Below are positions 15,593 to 24,175 of a stretch of 28,267 bases of DNA, piece by piece (the stretch's first letter is position 1; each line of letters begins with the position of its first letter). The stretch comes from Pseudomonadota bacterium (GTDB taxonomy: Bacteria; Pseudomonadota; Alphaproteobacteria; Sphingomonadales; Sphingomonadaceae). The notes under the pieces were generated by a model that was not told the origin of the DNA, searched no databases, and was given only the letters and a program-made list of their open reading frames with translations. Position numbers and translations under genes: made by a program. The stretch spans positions 1 through 28,267 of the forward strand of contig JAEWCW010000022.1 of the NCBI GenBank assembly GCA_023390415.1. The letters are read 5' to 3'.

Positions 15593-16027
15593 TCAGTGAC
15601 CGCCGTGAACGTCGCCGGGGGCGCGCACTTCCGCCTGGACGGTCACCGGACTTGCGCCCGCGAACGTGAAGGTGAGTGGGATGTGCCCGCCGGGCCGGAG
15701 CGCGGGATCGAGTTCGAACAGCATGACGTGACGCCCGCCCGGCGCGAAGGCGACCGCCTCGCCCGTCGGCAGCGCGACCTCCGCGACCGGCTGCATCCCG
15801 GCCTCGTGCAATTCGGTGCGGCCGGCATTGGCGCTGGCGACCCGCTGAAGGCGGACGTCGGCCTTGGGCGCCGTCGCCGTGAAGTAGGCGGCGCCGGGGC
15901 GCCCCGCGACGGCGGGCAGAGTGACGATCGCGCCCTCGACGCGCACAGCGTCGCTGTCCGAATTCGGGGCAGAGCAGGCGGCGAGGGCGGCGGCCGCGGC
16001 GAAGAGGGTGAGAACGGTTCGGCGCAT
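15593..16027 (-). CDS. PCu(A)C-like periplasmic copper chaperone, lipoprotein with shortened ligand loop
   Basis: The 144-residue product has a lipoprotein signal (LAA|C, Cys18) and the cupredoxin-like PCu(A)C fold: VEGAIVTLPAVAGRPGAAYF, ELHEAGMQPVAEVALPTGE and FAPGGRHVMLFEL. The family motif is H(M)X10MX21HXM. Here Met78, His100 and Met102 fit MX21HXM exactly, but His74 is only three residues before Met78 instead of about ten, so the first loop is shortened. All four potential copper ligands are still present. A His-Gly-Gly-His tail might add a metal site. Homologues deliver Cu(I) to cytochrome c oxidase. The gene is divergent from dnaK; its ATG is about 26 bases from the -35 of the dnaK promoter. 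The start has no strong ribosome site. Confidence 0.85.
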   Translation of the reverse strand: MRRTVLTLFAAAAALAACSAPNSDSDAVRVEGAIVTLPAVAGRPGAAYFTATAPKADVRLQRVASANAGRTELHEAGMQPVAEVALPTGEAVAFAPGGRHVMLFELDPALRPGGHIPLTFTFAGASPVTVQAEVRAPGDVHGGH

Positions 16028-16053
16028 GGCGCGCTCTTAGGCCGAGCCCACTT

Positions 16054-16081
16054 CTTGTCGCAAGGCGAAGCGCTCCTATAT
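16054..16081 (+). promoter_or_regulatory. Sigma-32 (RpoH) heat-shock promoter of dnaK
   Basis: The sequence is CTTG (16054-16057), 17 bases, then CCTATAT (16075-16081). It matches the alphaproteobacterial RpoH consensus as I know it, CTTG-N17/18-CYTATNT, at every specified position. Transcription would start near 16088 and give a leader of about 68 nt before the dnaK ATG. Confidence 0.8.
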
Positions 16082-16155
16082 CGCTCCCGAAACACTTGGT
16101 CCGGCTCGCCTCCGGGGGGCCGAGGCCTTCAAAAACTGGGGCAAATGAGGATCCT

Positions 16156-18087
<1,932 letters not shown>

Positions 18088-18098
18088 GGATGCGCAGC

Positions 18099-18130
18099 GC
18101 CGTCATGCCGATGCCCGTCGGCATGACGGC
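18099..18130 (+). other. Perfect stem-loop between dnaK and dnaJ
   Basis: GCCGTCATGCCGA (18099-18111) pairs perfectly with TCGGCATGACGGC (18118-18130) around a 6-base loop. It fills most of the 57-base dnaK-dnaJ gap and ends 14 bases before the dnaJ ATG. There is no U-tract. It may limit read-through, protect the dnaK 3' end or partly block dnaJ translation. The core CCGTCATGCC also occurs in the repeat at 12691-12821. Confidence 0.75.
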
Positions 18131-18144
18131 CTGTGGGGGCAGTC

Positions 18145-19269
18145 ATGGTTGAAACCGATTATTACGAGCTGCTGCAGGTCGATCGCAGCGCCGACGACAA
18201 GACCATCAAGTCGGCCTATCGCCGGCTTGCGATGGAATGTCATCCCGATCGCAACGGCGGCTGCACCGACGCCGAGGCGCGGTTCAAGGCGATCAGCGAG
18301 GCCTATGACTGCCTGAAGGACCCGCAGAAGCGGGCCGCCTACGACCGCTTCGGCCACGCCGCCTTCCGGAACGGCGGCTTCGGCGGCGCCAATGGCGGCG
18401 CCCAGGATTTCGGATCCTTCTCCGACATTTTCGAGAACATCTTCGGCGAGTTCATGTCGGGCGGGCCCGGGGGCCGGCGCGACAATGCGATGCGCGGATC
18501 GGACCTGCGCTACGACCTCGAGATCAGCCTCGAGGACGCCTATTCCGGCCGCCAGGTCGAGATCAGCGTCGACACGACCGTCCGCTGCGAGCCCTGCGAG
18601 GGAAGTGGCGCGAAGCCCGGCACCTCGGCCCGCGCCTGCTCCACCTGCGGCGGACGCGGCCAGGTCCGCGCACGCCAGGGCTTCTTCGTCATCGAGCAGA
18701 CCTGTCCCGGCTGCCGGGGCGCAGGGCAGGTGATTGCCGACCCGTGCGAGACCTGCCGCGGCGAGGGCCGCACCGAGAAGCGCAGCGCGCTCACGGTCGA
18801 GATCCCCGCTGGGGTCGACGAGGGCACCCGCATCCGCCTGTCCGGCAAGGGCGATGCCGGCGTCCGTGGCGGCCCCAATGGCGATCTCTACATCTTCATC
18901 CACCTGGCCCGGCACGCAATCTTCCAGCGCGAGGGCTCGACCCTGTTCGCGCGCTGCCCGGTGAGCATCACCACCGCAGCGCTCGGCGGCTCGATCGAGG
19001 TGCCGGGGCTCGATCGCAAGAAGCACGAGGTCCGGATCCCGGCCGGAATCCAGTCCGGCAAGCAGCTGCGGATCCGCGCCGCCGGAATGCCGGTGCTCAA
19101 CGGCCGCGGCCATGGCGACATGGTGATCCAGGTCGAGGTCGAGACGCCGACCAAGCTCTCGGCGCGTCAACGGGAATTGCTCGAGGAATTCCGCAAGACC
19201 GAGACTGGCGACGAATGCCCGGCCTCGAAGAGCTTCCTCTCCAAGCTCAAGGCTCTCTGGGAGGGCTGA
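18145..19269 (+). CDS. dnaJ: Co-chaperone DnaJ (Hsp40)
   Basis: The 374-residue type I DnaJ has, in order: the J domain (DYYELLQVDRSADDKTIKSA, with HPD in MECHPDRN); a Gly/Phe-rich linker (FRNGGFGGANGG); four zinc-binding CxxCxGxG repeats (CEPCEGSG, CSTCGGRG, CPGCRGAG, CETCRGEG); and C-terminal substrate-binding domains with GDLYIFIHLARHAIFQREG. It stimulates the DnaK ATPase and delivers unfolded clients. ATG 18145 is chosen because it directly precedes the conserved J-domain start; an in-frame GTG at 18133 lies next to the stem-loop. The ribosome site (GGGGGC) is weak, so translation may depend on dnaK read-through and on the stem-loop. Confidence 0.98.
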   Translation: MVETDYYELLQVDRSADDKTIKSAYRRLAMECHPDRNGGCTDAEARFKAISEAYDCLKDPQKRAAYDRFGHAAFRNGGFGGANGGAQDFGSFSDIFENIFGEFMSGGPGGRRDNAMRGSDLRYDLEISLEDAYSGRQVEISVDTTVRCEPCEGSGAKPGTSARACSTCGGRGQVRARQGFFVIEQTCPGCRGAGQVIADPCETCRGEGRTEKRSALTVEIPAGVDEGTRIRLSGKGDAGVRGGPNGDLYIFIHLARHAIFQREGSTLFARCPVSITTAALGGSIEVPGLDRKKHEVRIPAGIQSGKQLRIRAAGMPVLNGRGHGDMVIQVEVETPTKLSARQRELLEEFRKTETGDECPASKSFLSKLKALWEG

Positions 19270-19336
19270 TCTCCAGTGCTTGCCGTGCGGGGCGGAAGGT
19301 GTAGGCTCGCCGCATTCGCAGGAACGGGGGTCCCGC

Positions 19337-20233
19337 ATGCGCCGCTTCGCCATAGCCTTGCTTCTGTCCGCCGCCGCCTGGCCCGCATCGGCGCACCAGG
19401 CGCAGGAGGAGGTTCAGGTGCGAGTCGAGCGGGTCGCGCCGGGCGTTGCGGTGCTGTTCGGCCGCGGCGGCAATATCGGCCTGAGCTACGGCGCGGACGG
19501 CAACGTCCTGATCGACGACCAATATGCGCCGCTCACGGAGCGCATCCTTGCGGCGGTCCGCTCGGTCGATCCCGATCCGGTGCGCTTCGTCATCAACACC
19601 CACTGGCACGGCGATCACACCGGCGGGAACGAGAATCTCGGCCGTCAGGGCGCGGTGATCGTCGCCCACGACAATGTCCGCCGGCGGATGTCGATCGAGC
19701 AAATGCTTCGCGGCACGCCGGTTCCCGCCTCGCCGGCCGGCGCGCTTCCGGTCGTCACCTTCGCCGAGGGACTCAACTTCCACCTCAACGGCGACGAGAT
19801 CCGGGTGCTCCATGTCGAGCACGCGCATACGGACGGAGACGCAGTGGTCTTCTGGAGCCGCGCCAACGTCCTCCACATGGGCGATACCTTCTTCAACGGC
19901 ATGCTGCCCTTCATCGATCTCGAATCGGGCGGCTCGGTCGACGGCGTTCTCGCGGCGCTCGGCCGGGCGCTGGAGATCGCCAACGAGGACACCGTCATCG
20001 TCCCCGGCCACGGCCCGGTCGCACGCCGCGCCGAGCTTGTCCGCTACCGCGACACGATCGCCGGCCTTCGCGACCGTGTGCGCGCCGAGATCAGGCGCGG
20101 GCGCAGCCTCGATCAGATCAAGGCCCTCCGCCTCGCGGACGCCCACGGACGGGCAAGCGACTTCATCTCTCCCGACGCCTTCATCGAGACTCTGTACCGG
20201 GACGAGACCACGCCCCGGGGCGAGCGCGGATAG
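19337..20233 (+). CDS. Secreted metallo-beta-lactamase-fold hydrolase
   Basis: The 298-residue product begins with a Sec signal peptide (MRRFAIALLLSAAAWPASA, cut before HQAQ). The mature part has the MBL zinc signature THWHGDHTGGN (His89, His91, Asp93, His94), a third histidine in HVEHAHTDGDAVVF, the bridging aspartate in HMGDTFF and the last histidine in VPGHGPV. The overall pattern matches exported cyclase/quinoprotein-relative-type MBL hydrolases, which resemble but are not clearly class B beta-lactamases. Substrate and any resistance role cannot be told from sequence. The ATG is preceded by a purine-rich GGAACGGGGG. It lies 67 bases after dnaJ, with no clear terminator between, and a small exported protein gene follows after 137 bases. 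Confidence 0.88.
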   Translation: MRRFAIALLLSAAAWPASAHQAQEEVQVRVERVAPGVAVLFGRGGNIGLSYGADGNVLIDDQYAPLTERILAAVRSVDPDPVRFVINTHWHGDHTGGNENLGRQGAVIVAHDNVRRRMSIEQMLRGTPVPASPAGALPVVTFAEGLNFHLNGDEIRVLHVEHAHTDGDAVVFWSRANVLHMGDTFFNGMLPFIDLESGGSVDGVLAALGRALEIANEDTVIVPGHGPVARRAELVRYRDTIAGLRDRVRAEIRRGRSLDQIKALRLADAHGRASDFISPDAFIETLYRDETTPRGERG

Positions 20234-20370
20234 GCGCGGCACGTCGCATCCAGGCCGCGCCCGGGCGCTTCGCGTGGATAGGGAGGCGGGGTCGTCCGTT
20301 TAAGGCCTTCGACTGCGCCGAAGCCGCGCAACGCTTCCCCGCAGCCCATGTGAGAGATGGAGAAGATGCG

Positions 20371-20739
20371 ATGAAAACCGCCGCCTTTGCGGTCGCCTTG
20401 CTCTTGAGCGGCGCCGCGGTCGCCCAGACCAGCCAGACCACCGACGACATGAGCCAGGCCAACCAGCCGGTCGCCACGACCCACAGCACCATGCAGGACA
20501 TGAGCATGGCGGGCACCGGCGCCACCGTTGAACCGAGCAACGCCCATCCGGAGCGCGACGCGCGCGGTCACCTGGTGATCTCGGCCCCGGCCATGGTCCC
20601 GGCAGGCTGGAACGGCACCGTGGCGAGCGCCATGGGCGGCCCGCTCGAATCCGCCGCAAATTCCGACTACCCGCCCTGTTCGGCGACGGTGACCGACAAT
20701 TGCGTGCAGACCTACGAGCGCGGCCGAAGCTCGCGCTAG
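20371..20739 (+). CDS. Small exported protein of unknown function
   Basis: The 122-residue product has a clear signal peptide (MKTAAFAVALLLSGAAVA, cut before QTSQ), then a low-complexity Met/Thr/Ser/Gln-rich stretch (about 20-55). A conserved-looking C-terminal module follows, with HPERDARGHLVISAPAMVPA (59-78) and YPPCSATVTDNCVQTYERG (100-118). The two cysteines (103 and 111) could form a disulfide in the periplasm. I recall similar C-terminal PERDARG...VTDNCVQ.YE proteins in sphingomonads but know of no assigned function. GGAGAAG precedes the ATG. The preceding 137 bases contain only a weak bulged hairpin near 20307-20328. Confidence 0.75.
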   Translation: MKTAAFAVALLLSGAAVAQTSQTTDDMSQANQPVATTHSTMQDMSMAGTGATVEPSNAHPERDARGHLVISAPAMVPAGWNGTVASAMGGPLESAANSDYPPCSATVTDNCVQTYERGRSSR

Positions 20740-20816
20740 GTGACTAGGCGCACCCGCAGCGCGGCGGCGAAATCGTCGCGCGGCGGGGCGTTTTCGAGTT
20801 CTCGCAAAGCGGAACA

Positions 20817-20965
20817 TGTGACGGCCTGATGTCAACGCCGTTTCGGCGCTGTGACGGCCATGTTTCACCCCCGTAATATGCGTGTCTCGGACAGTTAATG
20901 TCCGCGTCACGCAGGCATCATCTTCAGGACCTAGTTCGGACGGCAGGGAACGATTTGTCGTTCCC
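20817..20965 (+). promoter_or_regulatory. Structured leader/control region before the TonB-dependent receptor
   Basis: In the 255-base gap (20740-20994) three elements stand out. TGTGACGGCC occurs as a direct repeat at 20817-20826 and 20850-20859, start to start 33 bases, with a small hairpin CGCCG-TTT-CGGCG (20836-20848) between the copies. CGGACA-GTTAA-TGTCCG (20888-20904) is a perfect 6-bp inverted repeat. GGGAACGA-TTTG-TCGTTCCC (20946-20965) is a perfect 8-bp hairpin ending 29 bases before the receptor ATG. These may be operators or mRNA structures. No confident -35/-10 pair or known riboswitch was recognised. Confidence 0.4.
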
Positions 20966-20994
20966 CTTGCTGCTTCCAGAACGGGAACCCTGAC

Positions 20995-23379
20995 ATGCCG
21001 AAGTTTCATCTGCTCCTCGGCGGCGCGTTCATCGCCGCCGCGGTCCCTGCTCATGCCGCGAACGAGACGGCGCCGGCCGCGCCGCTTACCTCGGACGTCG
21101 CGGGGGACGTCGCCGCGGAGGATGACCAGCTCGGCGCCATCGTCGTGACCGCACTGCGCCGCGAGACCAATCTTCAGGACACGCCGATCTCGATCTCGGT
21201 GATGGATTCCGAAGCGCTCGCCGATCGCCGGGTGCAGAGCCTGCTCGATCTCGGCGACGGCTCGGTCCCGAGCCTTCGAGTCGCCACCTACGAGTCGCGC
21301 CAGTCCGCGCTCACCATCGGCATCCGGGGAATCGTCCCGGGCGACGCCAACCAGCCGGCGCGCGAGCAGGGCGTCGGAATCTATATCGACGGCGTCTATA
21401 TGGGCCGCCAGCACGGCCTCAACGCCGCCCTGTTCGACGTCGAGCGCATCGAGGTTCTCAAAGGCCCGCAGGGCACCTTGTTCGGCCGCAACACCGAAGG
21501 CGGCGCGGTCAACATCGTCACCCGCGGGCCGAGCGGCGAGTTCGGCGGCCGGGTGATCGCCGGCATCGGCAATTACGGCAGCTACAACAGCGCGCTCCAC
21601 CTTGACCTGCCGGAGGTGGCGAACATCTCTTTCAAGATCGACGGGATCATCCAGCACCAGGGTGCGACCACCGAAAATCCGCTCGAAGGCCAGCTCGGCT
21701 GGAACTATTATCATCGCTACGGCGGCCGGGTCGCGGCGCGCTGGCGGCCGTCCGACCGCTTCACCGCCGACATCGCCTACGATGTCGCCCGCGACGAGAA
21801 CACGCCCCTCTACAGCCAGCTGATCAACTTCAATCCGGAGAATTATCCGGTCGCGACGCTTGCCGAGATCGCGGCCAACGGCAACCGCCTGCCGCCGGGC
21901 AAGATCGCACCGCTGCCGCCGATCGTCACCGTCAGCGATCGGCGCATGGATCGAGCCGACATCGGCGTGCCGCAGCAGCCGAGCGTGGACCGCACCGACG
22001 GGGTGATGGCGCGGCTGTCATGGCAGGTCGCGGATGATATCGAGCTCCGCTCGATCACCTCGCGCCGAACCGTCGATGCCGAGCAGTGGGACAATTCGGG
22101 CGGTGCGCACCGCACGCCGACCTTCCTCCCCAACGCCAATTTCAGCCGCTACAGCCTTTCGCACCTCACCCAGCGCCAGATCAGCCAGGAATTCCAGGCG
22201 GTCGGCAGCTTCCCGGAGATCGATTTCGTCGCCGGCCTCTTCTACTTCAACGAGCGCGTTGCGGAGAAAGCGGCGACTCCGAACACCAACCGCTGGAACG
22301 CGACCGGCACCGGCTACACGATCAACGACGCGCGGACCTGGGACCCGGGCAACTGGTCGATCTCGCGCTCCAGCTACGCCCGCTCGAGCAGCTACGCCGC
22401 GTTCGGCCAGTTCACCTGGACTCCGGCCAATCTCGAACAGCTCCACATCACCGCGGGCGGCCGGGTCACGCACGACCGCAAGCGCGGCGACCTGGTCATG
22501 GTCAACAATGCGCCGACCAGCTTCCCGTTCGAGATTTCGAGCACGCGCTTCGATCCGCTCCTGACCGTGGCGTGGGACGTCAGCCGCGACATCAACCTCT
22601 ATGCCCGCTACGCGACCGGCTACCGCTCGGGGGGCGCGAGCTCGCGTTCGCTGACCTTCCGCACGTTTGGGCCGGAAACCGCCGCGGCCTATGAAGTCGG
22701 CGCCAAGATCGACTTCCTCGATCGCCGCGCCCGGCTGAACATCGCGGCTTATCAAATGAACCGGAGCAACAGCCAGTTCGACTTCGATTTCTACTTCCTC
22801 CAGCCCAACGGCACGATCCGCCACACGCTGGAGACGGTGAATGCGGAAGGCACCACCCGCATCCGCGGAGTCGAGACCGACTTCGGGGTCCGGGTCGCCA
22901 ACGGGCTGACGCTCGGCGCCTCCTATGCCTACACCCACTGGAAGGTGCCGCCGACGGCCAATCCTCTGGTCGACGGCAACCCGCTCCAGCCGCTCTTCAT
23001 CGTCTACACGCCGCGGCACGCTGCAATGGGGCAGGTGGATTACGAGGTCCCGGTCGGCGACGACGGGATGGCGGTCCGTTTCCACCTCGACGGCAATTAT
23101 GCGAGCAGCGCCTATACGTTCGACAATGAGGACGTGAAGGCGGACCCGAGCCTGATCTTCAACGCCCGCCTGTCGCTCGCCGACATTCGCATGGGGCCGG
23201 AGGGGCAGTTGCTCACCGTCTCCGCCTGGGCGCGCAACCTGTTCGACGAGGATCACATCTACCGCCGCTCGAACGCCAATCGTTATCCGATCGACGGCAA
23301 TCTCGCGACCGTGATCGGCGACTACGCGAACTTCAACGCCCCCCGCACCTTCGGCCTGGAGGCCCGCCTGGCCTTCTGA
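20995..23379 (+). CDS. TonB-dependent outer-membrane receptor
   Basis: The 794-residue product has a signal peptide (MPKFHLLLGGAFIAAAVPAHA), a TonB-box-like segment IVVTALRRETNLQDTPISIS (about residues 49-68), and a plug domain with GVGIYIDGVYMGRQHGLN and DVERIEVLKGPQGTLFGRNT (to about 180). A long beta-barrel follows, ending in the outer-membrane terminus FGLEARLAF with C-terminal phenylalanine. Such receptors import large substrates using TonB-ExbBD energy; those of this sphingomonad type handle siderophores, polysaccharides or aromatic compounds. The substrate is unknown and no transporter or catabolic gene is adjacent. The ribosome site is weak, and the preceding 255 bases contain several hairpins. 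It is convergent with the GST gene, separated by 32 bases that include ACCCC/GGGGT (23385-23400), a weak possible terminator. Confidence 0.94.
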   Translation: MPKFHLLLGGAFIAAAVPAHAANETAPAAPLTSDVAGDVAAEDDQLGAIVVTALRRETNLQDTPISISVMDSEALADRRVQSLLDLGDGSVPSLRVATYESRQSALTIGIRGIVPGDANQPAREQGVGIYIDGVYMGRQHGLNAALFDVERIEVLKGPQGTLFGRNTEGGAVNIVTRGPSGEFGGRVIAGIGNYGSYNSALHLDLPEVANISFKIDGIIQHQGATTENPLEGQLGWNYYHRYGGRVAARWRPSDRFTADIAYDVARDENTPLYSQLINFNPENYPVATLAEIAANGNRLPPGKIAPLPPIVTVSDRRMDRADIGVPQQPSVDRTDGVMARLSWQVADDIELRSITSRRTVDAEQWDNSGGAHRTPTFLPNANFSRYSLSHLTQRQISQEFQAVGSFPEIDFVAGLFYFNERVAEKAATPNTNRWNATGTGYTINDARTWDPGNWSISRSSYARSSSYAAFGQFTWTPANLEQLHITAGGRVTHDRKRGDLVMVNNAPTSFPFEISSTRFDPLLTVAWDVSRDINLYARYATGYRSGGASSRSLTFRTFGPETAAAYEVGAKIDFLDRRARLNIAAYQMNRSNSQFDFDFYFLQPNGTIRHTLETVNAEGTTRIRGVETDFGVRVANGLTLGASYAYTHWKVPPTANPLVDGNPLQPLFIVYTPRHAAMGQVDYEVPVGDDGMAVRFHLDGNYASSAYTFDNEDVKADPSLIFNARLSLADIRMGPEGQLLTVSAWARNLFDEDHIYRRSNANRYPIDGNLATVIGDYANFNAPRTFGLEARLAF

Positions 23380-23411
23380 CGACGACCCCACGGCGGGGGT
23401 GGCGCGGCGCG

Positions 23412-24113
23412 TCAGCCCCGTTTGGGGATGTCCAGGCCGCGCTGGACGGCAGGACGGGCAAGGCCACGGTCGAGCCAGGCGGGGACGTTGCTGAGCGAGT
23501 CAAAGCCGACCAGCTCGCGCGCCTCGTAGAAGGTGACGAGGTTCCGGACCCAGCCGAGGGTGGCGATGTCGGCGATCGAATAATCGCCCATGATCCAGTC
23601 GCGCCCCTGGAGCCTGGTTTCGAGCACGCCGAGCAGGCGCTTCGACTCCGCGACGTAGCGCTGGAGCGGTCTTTTGTCCTCGATCTCTCGACCGGCGAAT
23701 TTGTTGAAATAGCCCAATTGGCCGAACATCGGCCCGACCGCGGCCATCTGCCAGAACACCCATTGGACGGTCTCCCAGCGCTCGGCTGGGTCGGCAGGGA
23801 TGAAACGACCCGTCTTGTCGGCGAGGTAGAGCAGGATCGCGCCCGATTCGAACAAGGCCAGCGGCGCTCCGCCCGGGCCGTCCGGATCGATGATCGCGGG
23901 GATCTTGCCGTTCGGGTTGAGCGAGAGGAATTCGTCGGTCCAGGTCTCGTTCTTGGTGATGTCGACGAGGTGCGGCTCGTAGGGGAGGCCGGTCTCCTCC
24001 AGCATGATCGAGGCTTTGACGCCGTTGGGCGTGTTCAGCGAGTAGAGCTGGATGCGGTCGGGATGCTCGGCCGGCCAGCGGCGGGTGATCGGGAAGCGCG
24101 ACAGATCAGTCAT
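23412..24113 (-). CDS. Glutathione S-transferase, Nu-class/YfcG-YghU-like
   Basis: The 233-residue protein has an N-terminal thioredoxin-like domain with QLYSLNTPNGVKASIMLEET (about 22-41), where the TPNGVK motif is typical of the Nu class. NPNGKIPAI (cis-proline region) and LFESGAILLYLADKTGRFIP (glutathione-binding Glu-Ser) follow. The helical C-terminal domain contains WQMAAVGPMFGQLGYF and DWIMGDYSIADIATLGWV. Nu-class enzymes act as glutathione-dependent disulfide-bond reductases and peroxidases rather than classical conjugating enzymes. It is cytoplasmic. The gene appears to stand alone, between the TonB receptor and the phytochrome operon, and would use glutathione made by GshB. Confidence 0.92.
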   Translation of the reverse strand: MTDLSRFPITRRWPAEHPDRIQLYSLNTPNGVKASIMLEETGLPYEPHLVDITKNETWTDEFLSLNPNGKIPAIIDPDGPGGAPLALFESGAILLYLADKTGRFIPADPAERWETVQWVFWQMAAVGPMFGQLGYFNKFAGREIEDKRPLQRYVAESKRLLGVLETRLQGRDWIMGDYSIADIATLGWVRNLVTFYEARELVGFDSLSNVPAWLDRGLARPAVQRGLDIPKRG

Positions 24114-24175
24114 GACGGGTGTCTCCGGGGCGTGTCCCCTAGATAGGATCGGCGCCCGGTTTCGCGAGTGGAGCT

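Noticed and set aside
20307..20328. Bulged hairpin (GGCCTTCG...CGAAGCC) between the MBL hydrolase and the small exported protein
   Set aside because: Imperfect, with no U-tract; too weak to call a terminator.
20113..21714. Minus-strand open frame of 533 codons
   Set aside because: It runs antisense across three plus-strand genes and the receptor leader, with arginine/alanine-rich sequence and no domain.
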